Source of the DNA: Carnegiea gigantea
Lineage: Eukaryota; Streptophyta; Magnoliopsida; Caryophyllales; Cactaceae
NCBI GenBank assembly: GCA_029747015.1
Contig: JAKOGI010001577.1
Coordinates: 22,501 to 86,500 of the forward strand
Reading direction: 5' to 3'
DNA: 64,000 bases
A model generated the notes under the pieces. The model did not search any database and was not told where the DNA came from. It saw only the letters and a list, made by a program, of their open reading frames with translations. The position numbers and the translations under genes are program-made. Positions 44,779 to 55,974 of this stretch are shown here, in pieces; positions within the stretch are counted from its first letter, which is position 1, and each line of letters starts with the position of its first letter.

Positions 44779-47658
44779 CACTACAACAAATATGAAGGAT
44801 ATTGACGCAATTTTCAGGGAATCTTGACACATAAAGTTGTGCAAAAATATAATTGTGACACAAACCCTATACCTCACAAAAACGTATGTCACAAAATTTA
44901 TTGTGACACAATTTCGTGTCACAAGTTTTCTTAACAGGCACATGCGTCACAAAATGAATCCAAACAAGTGCTACATAGAATCATTTTGTGACACAAATAC
45001 TCATTATAAAATAAATTGTACACGCTTCTAATTGTCACAAAATGAGTTTTTTTAAAACATAAAACCACTTAAAAAGTTGACAGCAAATGTTGTCTACATT
45101 ATGCATAGCTTTAGTCCTGCACACTTTTTTCCCCTTGTTTATTTATACTATATAATTTATGCTACCTTTCATGCATACAAGATGAACCTCGTACTTTAGA
45201 AATCATGGAACCCAAACTGCTTAGTACAATACTACCGAACATTTTTTCAGTACTTAACGTATGCCTCTTTTTAACTTTAGTTTTCCTATTTTCATTATAG
45301 GTTTGGAAAATTGAAAAATTTGGTCTTCAGAACAACCGAAATACCAGATTTTTCGAATTTAGCTATGCATGCTCTAGCAATAGATGTCGATGTTGACAAT
45401 ATAATTGATGTGGTCTAGCCTATATAGGATATATTTCATTATTAACACTATGTAAGAATCAAAGACAAATACTTCATGAAATGGAATATTTAAAAAGCTA
45501 AAAATGATAAATGCAAGTAATAAATTAAAAATTCTCATACTTTGTGCAGATAGGTTTATGAATTCTTCGGGAAATTGAAACTGACTACAATGTTCACAAC
45601 CTGAATGTCTATTCCCCTTGTGAAGAGATTTAGAAACAGACCAATAAAAATATTACTAGCACTAATAGTCCTAAATGTCCTAAATATTAGTTCCTTGACA
45701 AAATACAAAATACACTATGAGGCTTTTTATTAGTGTCAGGGAATTAAATGTCCTAAATGTCCTAAATAGTAACTAGTACACGTTTTGTGTAATTAGGACA
45801 TTTACTTCCCTCTAAAAATATTAGTTGTAAACAGACTTCTGCATCACACACTATGAGGCTTTGCCAGGAATATCATCCTAATTAGGAATGTAGATGCAAG
45901 TGGCTAGCAGGACATTTAGTTCCCTGACAGAACAAAAATATTTCTATAATCTGGGTTGCACATATTAGGCCATACGACAAAGCAAAGCAATTCAAATTTC
46001 CAGTATGGTAAAGTTTTACTAGAATGGAAGAAAGTAGAGAACCAATAACATGTACTGATTTCTTTCACTTAAACATTTTATATTGGTTCATATGATCATT
46101 ACTTGAAACACACCTAAGAAATCAATCAATACAACAAGCACTCTAAAAATACAATCAAATGAAAAGTTTGATAAGTTACACAAACAATAGAGAAAGATAA
46201 ATCCTAAACTATGAACACCTATAATATATTTGCGCACATGAAAATTGAAGTTTATACAATTGTACCCCATCTAGAATATCTTTTTTTTTGGGGGGGGGGC
46301 CTATAATATATTAATAATATATGAACACCAATCAAAAGCATGAAAATTTAGAAGCTAGACACCATTGTCCCCAATTCTGATATACAATGTTGTGGTCTTC
46401 ATTAGCTCTCTTTAAATCTTCAATTGCTTCTTCCAATGCCTACTTCATTCTTCCATTAATTGTTAACTTAATTTACCAACAAATTTTTAAGTTATTTATG
46501 AGCATATGTCGGATCGGGGAGATGTAGAGGTGATTCTTCTTGGAGTAAATAACTGTGCCTTACAAAGGAAAATGATGAATATGGCAATGGCAGTCAAGTG
46601 TCAACTGCATGAATTATTGCTAGAGGTCTGATTACTTTCTACTCTTTCTGTCCCATAGAATTTATCCAATTTAGGAAACATCAGTTGTTAATAAAATATA
46701 ATCAAACATACCGTTTTCTATTAAATTTTTACAAAAGAAAATGCTTTTCATAGTCATACTGGTAAAAACACTAATAATAGTAGAAATAGGACTTACCTTT
46801 GTTCTGAATTGATTTGCTCTTTCAAGTCTGCTGAGAAGGCAAAACCCAAAGAGCCTGAATTGCAGGTTGATAAAAACGACAGCATGAAGGGCAAGAAGGA
46901 TTAGTGTTTACTTGTGTCTCAAATTCCATTATACGTTAGGGACATTTAACAAATTAAAACTTATTAGAATAAATTCATTGATTAAAAACCCTAATTCCCA
47001 TCACCCAAATAAATCATAATCAGATTCATATACATTAAAATTGAAACCAGTTCTATGCAATTTAGAGGGGGCAAAAAGGAATAAGTACAAACAACCGTAC
47101 CTATCTGGGTGACATTCAGATTGGGATAACAGAATTTGGCGACCCAAAACAGCCACGAAATGTGAAGATTAAGAGGATGAGAATATAGCCATGAAATGTG
47201 AAGGTTGAGAGGTTGAGAAGAGGAGATCTTACTCCATTGATGCCATAACGTGGGGTTGAGCAGTGGTGGGCAACAAGAGAGGAGAGAGAGGAGAGAGAAA
47301 GGAGACACGCAAAGTGTGCTGAGGCTTCTTGATGAAGAATTTGGAAAGGCTCTCTTTCTTTTAGTTCCTTAATTTATTTCTTCTAATATTTAATTCTCTT
47401 TTTTTCAATTAATTTTGGCTATTTTTTAATGAACCCACTTACCCAGACTTGGAACATGCTGGTGGGAATATAAATTTCCCCCAAAAAAAAATCCCACCTC
47501 CTTCATCTTTTGTACAAAATTTCCTTTTATTTTTTTTAATTGTTTGTGTCATGCAAAAGCGTCAACATTCATCTACTCCTAAACTAGATGGAAAATTTGT
47601 TATAGGTTAGCTATGCATCAGTAGTAAACCATGTACAATTCATGTTTTTGTTGTAGTG
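44779..47658. mobile_element. Non-autonomous CACTA (En/Spm) DNA transposon
   Basis: 2880 bp with termini CACTACAACAAATATG (left) and, reverse-complemented, CACTACAACAAAAACATG (right), flanked by the 3-bp duplication ACT (44776-44778 and 47659-47661) typical of CACTA elements. The left subterminal region (44815-45045) holds many short direct and inverted repeats of the type TTGTGACACAA / TGTCACAAAAT, as required for transposase binding in this superfamily. No transposase frame was found. Minus-strand 47308-46991 is open for 105 codons but has no recognised domain. Mobilisation would need a related autonomous element. Confidence 0.85.
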
Positions 47659-47661
47659 ACT

Positions 47662-48660
47662 ATATTGTTTGTTCAGTCATTTTTTATTATGAATAATTAG
47701 TATTCCACACTAAATCATATTGGTCACAAAATACATTTTATAGCTCACTAAATATTTATCGTACGTCATAAAATAAATAGCATAGTTTACTAAAAAGAAT
47801 AGTACAGATAGCCAGCAAATAATATTGTCAAGTTCTTAGGTTATGTTACAACTCAATCATTTTTTATTATGATATAAGGATGTTTGTATTATATTTTATG
47901 AGTATGATACAAATGTAGTGAACTCATCAAATATAGTCCAACTCACTAAATATATATCATAACTCACTAAATATATATCATAACTTACTAGAAAAATATA
48001 AACAACTAGAATATAGTTTGGTGAGTTTCAGATATACAGTAACATTTTTTTAGTACAATAGTACATTTTAATAAGTTATATAGTATATTTACTAAGTGAA
48101 ACTTGAGGTATATAAGATGCATTGGTTTTGACCTATTCATTCACTAAAAGTATGTATTAGCTCACTAAGACTGTATCTTAGCTCACTAAAATATTGTAGT
48201 GAGCTATACATCATTTTTAGTGCGCTAAAATTCGATTGTACAATTGCTTCTATGCAACTGGTTATATGATATAACAACTCACTAAATAAATATTATAACT
48301 CACTAAAAAAAATATAGATAATTAGAATATAGTTTAGTGAGTTTTAGATGCACAATAATATTTTTTTAGTACAATAGCATATTTTAATAAGCTATATAGT
48401 ATTTTTACTAAGTGAAACTTAGGTACATAACATGCATTAGTTTTAGTCTGTCTACTCACTCAAAGTATGTATTAGCTCACTAAAACTCTGTCTTAAGTCA
48501 CTAAAATATTTTAGTGAGCTATACATTTTTTTAGTGAGAGAAATTGGATGCACAACAGCATATTTTAGTGAGTTATATGGTATTATTAGTGAGCCGAAAT
48601 TCGATTGTACAATTATATCTGTACAACTAGTTGTATGATATAACAACTGAGTGACATGCT
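47662..48660. repeat. TCACTAA/TTAGTGA-rich repeat, right part, with a tandem duplication
   Basis: About 1 kb in which the 7-mers TCACTAA and TTAGTGA recur every 20-60 bp. Two tandem units can be aligned, about 47966-48270 and 48271-48637. Both contain agaatatagttt.gtgagttt, acatttttttagtacaatag-like words and end with tgtacaa(c)t...atgatataacaact. Nature unknown; it is the host of the CACTA insertion. Confidence 0.6.
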
Positions 48661-48779
48661 GCTAGCCCTTTCTTGAGCATATTTGGGTTAATATATTAAC
48701 AAAATCTTCACCAGAATGAATCTATAGAATGCAATGTTTCTTGTTTTCAGAAACCTTAGGGGTTCCTCCATCTCCTAAT

Positions 48780-48905
48780 TAGTATAAAAAGGGTGATCCC
48801 CCTTTATTCAAGTCAAAGTCACAATACACAGACACCTGTTCTCTTGTCCTCTTTCTAAAGGACAAACCTTCTCTCTCTCTTTCTTGTTGTCTCCCTCTCT
48901 GCTCA
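48780..48905 (+). promoter_or_regulatory. Possible promoter and CT-rich leader
   Basis: tataaaaaggg at 48783 is followed 80-120 bp later by a pyrimidine-rich stretch (ccttctctctctctttcttg) and an ATG at 48911 that leads nowhere. This is the layout of a plant gene promoter or of an LTR promoter whose element is no longer recognisable. The stretch 48906-49590 holds no gene that I can support; tctttcttgttgtctccc occurs twice (48879, 48979). Confidence 0.3.
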
Positions 48906-49589
48906 TTCATATGTGATGAGGAATTTGGTGAAGCGATAAGAATAAGATGTAGTCGCCAGATCTTATTATGTGTTGCTCTTTCTTGTTGTCTCCCTTAGTA
49001 TGTGTTGCTCTTTCATTTTCTATTTTCTTGATTTCTCAAATTTGATGATGTTATTCAATTTTGGGTTAATTTTAATTGATTTTGTCATCTTAAGATGTAA
49101 AAATCATTCGATTTCATGATGTATGTGGAAGAACATAATGAAATTAACGTGGTATTCTTCAAATTTGTGTAAAACTCAAAATTTGCGGTTTAATTTCTGG
49201 ACTTTGTATTTTGCAAATTAAAAGTTTATGGTTGTTGTGGCCAATTCCTCAATAATAGAGTTAGAGCAGTTTGTGACTTGAAATTGGTTGTAATTCGCCT
49301 ACGCAGCCCTTAACGGTTACGACAGTGTCCGAGATCATGATGGTCGTATCTCTTCAAGGAGTAGTTAGATGCAATTTGTGTTTGTTGAGAAAATATGATT
49401 CACGTTGAGGGAGAATGGTAGAGTTACAATGGCGACTATGATGGACACTGGAGGCTTGGAGCATTGAATTGGACGGCAGTCAAATTGGGGGATGGCTGTT
49501 AAGGTTTGGAACGAGATAGATAAGGGTGTAGGACACTGCTGGGCGAGATGGAGTCATTCAAGATGTGGTTGGTAGGTAGTCCAGCAATG

Positions 49590-49714
49590 GCAAGGGGGTG
49601 GGTTGAGAATGGGGAATATTCCCCATCTCCATCCCCGCCAAGATCCCCATTCCCGATTCCCGCCCCATATCCCATTGCGGGGAAAAAATGTTGGTGTAAA
49701 AATTGGGTTTGACG
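49590..49714. repeat. GC-rich hAT-type terminal fragment (left, outer)
   Basis: Composed of GGGGA/TCCCC words (ggggaatattccccatctcc near 49613). The composition and wording match the right-hand islands at 54831-54900 and 55030-55290 and the termini of the hAT element starting at 49715. It may be the left end of a second hAT copy into which the main one inserted. Boundaries are approximate. Confidence 0.4.
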
Positions 49715-50113
49715 TAGGGTTGGCAACGGGGCGGGTCGGGGATTGGGGAATATTCCCCTGCCCCCCGCCCCCGCCACACTGTCGGGGATAATTTTCCCCC
49801 CGTCCCCATCCCTGTCAGGAACTCGTTCCCCGCCAGGGTCCCACTTCGAGAGTTTTAGTGATGAGATCCCATAAAATGCAAGCCCAATTAGGGAAAAAAT
49901 TATAAGCCCAAGATCAAAATAATTAAACAATAAGCCCTGAATAAAAAAGAAGAAGTAAACCTAACTTAAGCCATTGGAAGTTCAACATTGAAATTCAACA
50001 CTAAACTTAACACTCAAAATTCAAAGTTAAAACTCACCACTTGAAAGTTCAATCCAAAGTCCTCAAGGTTTAAAGATAACAAGTAAGAACACAAGATGTA
50101 AATGATCAAGTTC

Positions 50114-52676
50114 TCAAAATCCAAGGAACATTACACAATTGAAGTTCACCATAATCAAAATACAAATCAAAGCTTCAAAGATACAACACCAAAGGTCCAA
50201 AGCAAAGTCCACATGTGAGAAGATATCCATTTGCAATTTAATGCACCATATAGCCAAGTAGCCATCAAATTCTTCATCAACTTCAACATCATAATCTTCA
50301 TCAAAAGTGCCATGGCAATAGGCAGTGTGCTCATCTACAACATAAAAGATATGTTAAAGTAATCAAGTTATCGAATATCATAACATTTAAACATACAGAA
50401 ATCTAACTCTATATGCTAAAAGTATAACCAAAAATCAAAAATATACCTTCTAAAGATGACTTGATTGTAGTCGACAGCCAATCTCTACCACACATCAAAG
50501 CCTCTAAAGTCTTTGGATGGAGACGATTGCGATGTGGACAAATAAACCTCCCACCCCTGCTAAATACCGACTTAGATGCTACTGTGGAAATAGGAATGGC
50601 GTAGATATCTGTAGCTATCAAAGCTAAAATAGGATACCTTATAGCTGCCTTCCAATGAACCAAGATATCGAAATTATCAGTCCTTGGGGTAAGCGGCTCT
50701 TCCAAGTAAAAATCTAACTCTGATTTTTGTGAAATTTGTGGATCCTTTTCAATAATTGTATAATGTATTTCAAAGATGTCATCTTGTACACCTCCACTAG
50801 AATTCGAAGCGTTAGAAGAGGCCTTAGTTGAATCACTAGAAGCATTAGGAATAGGAGCCTTCACATGCTTGTATTTTTCTTGATATTCATTAAACAAGGC
50901 ATAACAAACATCCTTGATCATTTCAACATTTTCATCTACATCAAAATCAAAATTCCTTCTATAACAAACTTGCACCATTTTCAACTTGAATCTGGGATCT
51001 AAAACACAAGTAACTCCTAATATCCAATGAATGACATCCCAATATTTCAAAAATTTGTCAAGCATCTTTTGAGCCATGGTCCTAATGAGCACATCTGGAT
51101 CATGTAGCCAATGACTCAAAGCTAGCCAAACTTTAATCATCTTTGGAAAGTAAATATTTGTAGTGGGGAAGCTAGTGCCAGAGAATAATTGAGTCACATC
51201 ATAAAAAATTTGTAACCTCCCATAAATATCTTTTGCCTTCTCCAATTCCTCATTAGTAAGAAGAGATTTATAATTACTTTCCCTCTTAGCCAACTTAGGA
51301 AAAACTTCTCTATACAACAAAGCTAATTGAAGCATCAAGAAAGTTGAATTCCATCTTGTCTTGCAATCCAATTTTAATTTCTTTGAGTAAGGCACATTTA
51401 AGCTGTCACGAACTTCTCTAAAAGTTTCCTCCCTCTTAGGTGTTGCTCTCCAATATGCTACACCATTATGAACCTTTTTAATTGAGCATTCAATCACCTC
51501 TAATCCATCCTTAACAATAATATTAAGAATATGTGCACAACAACGCATATGAAAGAACTTATCCCTTAAGGGAAGCGCCCTTAAATCCAATCGATCTTTA
51601 AGAATGCTAATTATTGCATCGTTGCAAGAATAATTGTCCACCGTAAGGGATCAAATTTTTCTATTGATGTTCCACTCTGAAAAACACTTCAAGAGCTCTT
51701 CCGAAATGCTCTCAGTAGTATAAGGACAAGGCACATATGCAAACCTAAAAGAAAAACAAACCAGAAAGTTTATTAAAAAATAACAAAATTTATCAAAATT
51801 ATATTAAAATTTAAAGCAAGAGAAACTAATAGAATAGCCTTAATATTTTGTCCACATGCTAGAAAAATATCGATGACTTGTAATGAATGAGGTTAAAGTA
51901 AAAACAAAAATATGATATCTCAAAATTCGATTTTACAACTTCCATGAACTATCAATCCAATGAGTCGTTATGGCTATGAAGCCACGTTTTTGATTTTGAG
52001 CAGTCTGCATATCTGTGGTAATGGCTACCTTGCTTTGAACACTCCCCAACAACTTTATGGTTTCAAAGTCAAATACTTTGAGAATATCCTTTCTGATTGT
52101 ATTCCTTGATATCATGGTGAAAGAAGGTTGGAAAGCCTTTGAATATCCTCTAAACCCAACATGCTCTACCATAGAAAGAGGATGCTCATGCATTATGATC
52201 ATATGTGCGAGCTCCTTCCTTGCAAGCTCTTCATCAAATCCGTTAACAAAAAGAACTTGGCCTTTTTTATCACCGGAAGGCTCGATCTTCAACTTCTTTT
52301 AGGTAAAGTCATTTGCAATGTCCCCATGTCCTTTCATAGGACAAATTGTATGATGATCATTCAAATGCCTAGTCCCATTCCTTGAGTTACCACCCTTGAG
52401 TTACCACCAAGTCTTTTTCTTACAATATTTACAAATAGCCTTCAGAATACTGGCAATAACCTCATAATCATAATGCTTCCAAATTTTAGATATGAATCGC
52501 CTTTGCTTTCCCAATACTAATGTATCCCTCTCATCCTCCATAGCATGTGGTGTTCCACATGAATCAACATTGGCATCGGTATTAGATGTTGGAGTCGGAG
52601 TTGGATTTGTGGTGTCCATGTTTTTATTTGTAGAACAAGGAGATGGTCCGCTTGGATCATTAGGTCCACTAGCCAT
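50114..52676 (-). pseudogene. hAT transposase gene (BED finger, RNase H fold, hAT dimerisation)
   Basis: Exon 1 (52676-51919) starts MASGPNDPSG and has the BED-type zinc finger (SKIWKHYDYEV, AICKYC, then HLNDHHTIC). Exon 2 (51744-50447) holds the core: CCAHILNIIVKDG, KTRWNSTFLML, VTCVLDPRFKL and the C-terminal dimerisation domain LDFYLEEPLTPR, ASKSVFSRGGR, EALMCGRDWL. A last exon (50334-50114) adds an acidic tail (DEDYDVEVDEEFDG) after a GT-AG intron of 112 bp. The domain order is that of plant hAT/RICESLEEPER-like transposases, which cut and paste the element. Defects are a 14-bp tandem duplication at 52380-52407 that shifts the frame inside the BED finger, a TAA near 52300, a TAA just before the intron (near 51930), a TGA at 51651-51653, and an intron 1 donor reading AT instead of GT. 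Confidence 0.85.
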
Positions 52677-53639
52677 AATTTGTGCATACATAAATAATTT
52701 ACAAATGAATCAAGTAATGAAATTAAACAAGTATAGAAGTTTATCTTAAACTGACGAAATCAAATCAGAAGTTTTTCAACTAATAAACTAAGGGGATGTG
52801 AAAACAAGAGCAACCATCCTTAAGTCATGAAAACAAAATTTTCCACATATCTTAAACTGATGAATTTCTCCAGCTCTGTGTTATTCAAGTCAGAAAAACA
52901 AGAGCTAAATAAAACAAAGAAAAATTACTTATTTTAGCTCAGTTAAGGCCACAAGATTTGCAATTCATTGTTCATTCTGAACCTCCAAGATAATCAAATA
53001 CTCAAGAGTACATGTAATACCTAACCAATCAACGTAGTAATTTTTTAAGTGAAATCAATGGTCCAATTTGAAACAACTTAAACCTTATGGCTTGTCTGAA
53101 AGTACAAATGGGTTCTTGGGTTCTGATAGAAATGAGGGAATACAGCAGTATAGACGAAATGCAAATGGCAAAACATCGAACAATCATTCAAGAAATGAAC
53201 GACTGATTAAACAAAAACCCATTACCATGTAAAAGAAAAGGGTCCAAGAAAGAGATCAAAGATGAAGCTTAATCTGTAGAAAGTTGTAAAAATGGCAGAA
53301 AATAGGGATAAATATTTTACCTAAAACGGAACACTCGTGTCAGTTTGATGGGACTGGAAGATCGTTAACGGAGATTGCTGGCGGTAAACCAAGAGTCCCT
53401 ACTTCGAGTGGCTACTAAATGGATATGTCCGTAGCACATTAGCCCTAACTGAATATTCGAAATATTGAAATGAAACCAAGAACGAATAGCGCTTTTTGTT
53501 TTTCCCCCTTTCTGATTTTTTTGGAGCCAAGAGAAGGACCTCAGAACAGAGCAATAGCCAACAAAACAAAAGACCAGAACAGAGCAATAGCCAACGAACA
53601 GAGCAAGGGTTGAGCAGTACCTCAATAAACAACAAAAGA

Positions 53640-53900
53640 ATAGAGCAATGGCGGTAGAACTGAGACTCTAAGAAGAGAAGAGAAGGGATGCGGAGCGAGT
53701 GAGCGATGAACTCAACACGCCGACGGTGTCCTAGCCGTACTCAATGGCCGGCGGCGTCCTAGCCGGAAAGATGAAAGAAGTCGGCTGCCCAACGCTGAGA
53801 GGAGATGGTTTTCCTCTTAGATCTAAAACTGAGAATAATGGAGGGGAGAGAGACTAGTGAGTGGTGACTGCTTGACTGGAGTCTGGAGACTATTGGGTGG
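53640..53900 (-). promoter_or_regulatory. Leader/upstream region of the hAT transposase gene
   Basis: Locally GC-rich island (repeated gtcctagccg near 53728 and 53757, ggccggcggcg) about 1 kb upstream of the first coding exon. It probably belongs to the 5' untranslated or promoter region of the transposase gene, as in other hAT elements. No TATA box was assigned. Confidence 0.3.
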
Positions 53901-54217
53901 TAGTTAGGGTTTTCCTTTTCCCTTAAAAATACTTATATATCCTTTTAAAGTGTGAGAATTGAACTAATAAACTAAGGGTATATATGTAATTTTAATTAAT
54001 ATTTGGGACAGGGAAACGGGTTCGAAGACGGGTAAATTTCTCCAACGGGAAGCATGTCTGGGGACGGGGGGATTTCCCCCCACCCCGGCCTCGTCCCCGC
54101 GGACAGGGAAGGAATTTTCCCCTGACCTCGTCCCCGGCCCCGACGAGTCCAGGTAATTTTCCCTGCTTCGGGGCAGGCCCCGATGAGGACGGGAAAACCC
54201 CGCCCCATTGCCAGATA

Positions 54218-54830
54218 TGTATCTCAGTTTGTCATAGACAAATTCAGTGTCAAATTAACTGAGGTTTCTAGGCATGTGTAATTACTCTTTTCCTAAAAAC
54301 TCTATTTGCCCCCACGTGCAACACGATTATCTGAATATGTCTTTGGGATAGAAAGAAGCCCCCTATACTCGTGTTGCACTCACGAAGATAGGACCCTAAG
54401 TGTTCAAGACCTAGCAGAAATTCTAAGAATTATGGTAATAATATGACTCTCTTGATCATGCCCATCAAGGCATTACCATTCACATGCCACCAAGCCGCAT
54501 ATTTATAGAGATATTCACACCTTTTCCTGAAAGAATAGCATCCTTTTACAAATACTATTTCAAAAGGGACATATCTCTTCATAAACACACTATTTTCATT
54601 GAAAGGCACCCTTTCATTAAAAGGTATAAGTTAGTTAATTATCCAAACTAACTTGTACCTCTTCATAAATAATTGATCAACTCAATTATTTATCAAAAGG
54701 TGCAGTATAATAATTAATTATCAAGATAATTAATTATAATTTAGGCATAACTCAAAAATATATTTCCATAACCATTTTTATGGAAATAATTATCTTATTA
54801 AATTTCCATCTAATGAAAATTACTCCAACA
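54218..54830 (-). repeat. LTR-like block (possible solo LTR)
   Basis: 613 bp, minus-strand start TGTTGGAGTAATTTTC (54830) and end CTGAGATACA (54218), so TG...CA. It contains a minus-strand TATA-like word (ctataaatatgcgg near 54505). It starts exactly where the right terminus of the hAT element ends and is followed by another GC-rich hAT-like island, as if it had inserted at or near hAT sequence. Flanking pentamers agata and aaaaa do not match, and no partner LTR is seen, so the call is tentative. Confidence 0.4.
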
Positions 54831-55300
54831 AAAAATGTCCCCATCCCTATCTCCATCCCCAGTGGGGATCTAATCTCCGACAAGGTCCCAGGGGAGATTT
54901 TTAGCCGCCACATTTCCCTCCTTTGTGATAGCTAAAATTATACAAAACAAGTTCATACAATCTATGGTTTTTTAAACTTAATATACCGATATAACCTTAG
55001 TATTGCGTTTACAAATAAAAGACTCATATTTAATTTTAAATTAATATGTGGGAACGGAGTTAGGAATTTTTCCCCAACTGGGAACGGGAAAACAAAGATG
55101 GGAATAGGGATATTTCCTAGAGTGGGGAAGCAGGGATGAGAAGGAGGTAAATTTCTGCCCTGCCCCATCCCTATCCCTACTCGGGGATTTATTTTTGTTC
55201 CCATCTCCATCCCCATCTTCATTGGGGACGGAGATTTTTTCCCAATATGTGGCAGGACCCTGACGGGACCGGGGATTCCCCTATTGTGATCGTACCGGTC
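54831..55300 (-). repeat. GC-rich hAT-type terminal fragments (right, outer)
   Basis: Two islands of GGGGA/TCCCC words (54835-54900 and 55030-55290). The second is preceded by taattttaaattaatatgtggga, which parallels taattttaattaatatttggga ahead of the right terminus of the main hAT element (53986). This indicates at least one further hAT copy of the same family. No transposase coding sequence of its own was seen. Confidence 0.45.
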
Positions 55301-55970
55301 TTGAGTTGAACCCCCCATGGGTTCAATGGCCATAGGGAGCCTCTATGGGGGAATGCTAGCTACGGTGATGCAATGAACTGTGGTGCAAGGGCTTCGACCT
55401 GTTGGGAAAAATTTTTTTAATGAAGTTTTAAGTCACTTTCAATTTTTTAAAGAAGCTTAGCATTGCAAAATTTGGAATAAAACTAATTAATATTATTCTT
55501 GTAACTTAAATGAATACAATTACATAAAAAGAAGAACATTATTTTGTAAAAAAAAATGAACGGTACCTTCAAGCAATGAATACTATATAAAATCAATATA
55601 ACATTATTATTGCAAATATAGTATAAAACAAAAGGAAAGAGATGATTATATTTAAGGAAGAAATGGATATTTACTAATAAGCATCTATTTTCAAGAAAAA
55701 AATAGAATAATACCAATCGGAATTTAGAAAATTAATATTCTTAAAGTCCAAGATAATCACAATTTTGTCAGTGTTCGTCTTAAACTGGAAAGCAAGCTCT
55801 TGGTGGCACTCTTTTATTTTGATTAAATAAGCATTTATATGGCATTAATAGGGCGTTGTTGAAAAGCACCGTCACTTACAATAAAAATGAACATATTTTC
55901 TTTTATAAGAGAGTGAATGATTTGATTAGGAACAACCAAAAATCAAAGAATGAATATTGATGAATGATGC
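55301..55970. other. AT-rich intergenic DNA
   Basis: No gene recognised; minus-strand frame 55716-55483 is a Phe/Leu/Asn-rich translation of AT-rich DNA. The segment leads into the tandem repeats upstream of the cysteine-rich gene. Confidence 0.5.
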
Positions 55971-55974
55971 TACA

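Larger units (their letters stand above)
49715..54217 (-). mobile_element. hAT DNA transposon, 4.5 kb
   Basis: The left terminus TAGGGTTGGCAACGGGGCGG (49715) and the reverse-complemented right terminus TATCTGGCAATGGGGCGGGG (ending 54217) form imperfect inverted repeats, followed inside by GC-rich subterminal DNA. The length fits autonomous Ac-like hAT elements. Inside is a transposase gene on the minus strand, now broken. An exact 8-bp target duplication was not found; the left flank is gtttgacg and the nearest right-hand candidate, gtttgtca, lies some bases away with two mismatches. A GC-rich leader (53640-53900) precedes the gene. Confidence 0.75.

Noticed and set aside
44837..45031. Plus-strand frame of 64 codons in the CACTA element
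   Set aside because: Translation of subterminal TGTGACACAA-type repeats, giving a repetitive Thr/Val/Lys peptide.
46991..47308. Minus-strand frame of 105 codons inside the CACTA element
   Set aside because: Contains an internal repeat (PLNLHISWL twice) from a short DNA duplication and no domain; not enough to call a gene.
48906..49590. A possible protein gene after the TATA-like box at 48783
   Set aside because: No open frame of meaningful length or known domain follows; only a weak promoter-like feature is listed.
49499..49930. Minus-strand frame of 143 codons and overlapping frames
   Set aside because: Produced by GC-rich hAT terminal repeats and adjoining sequence, giving Gly/Pro/Arg-rich peptides without a domain; likewise 54996-55333.
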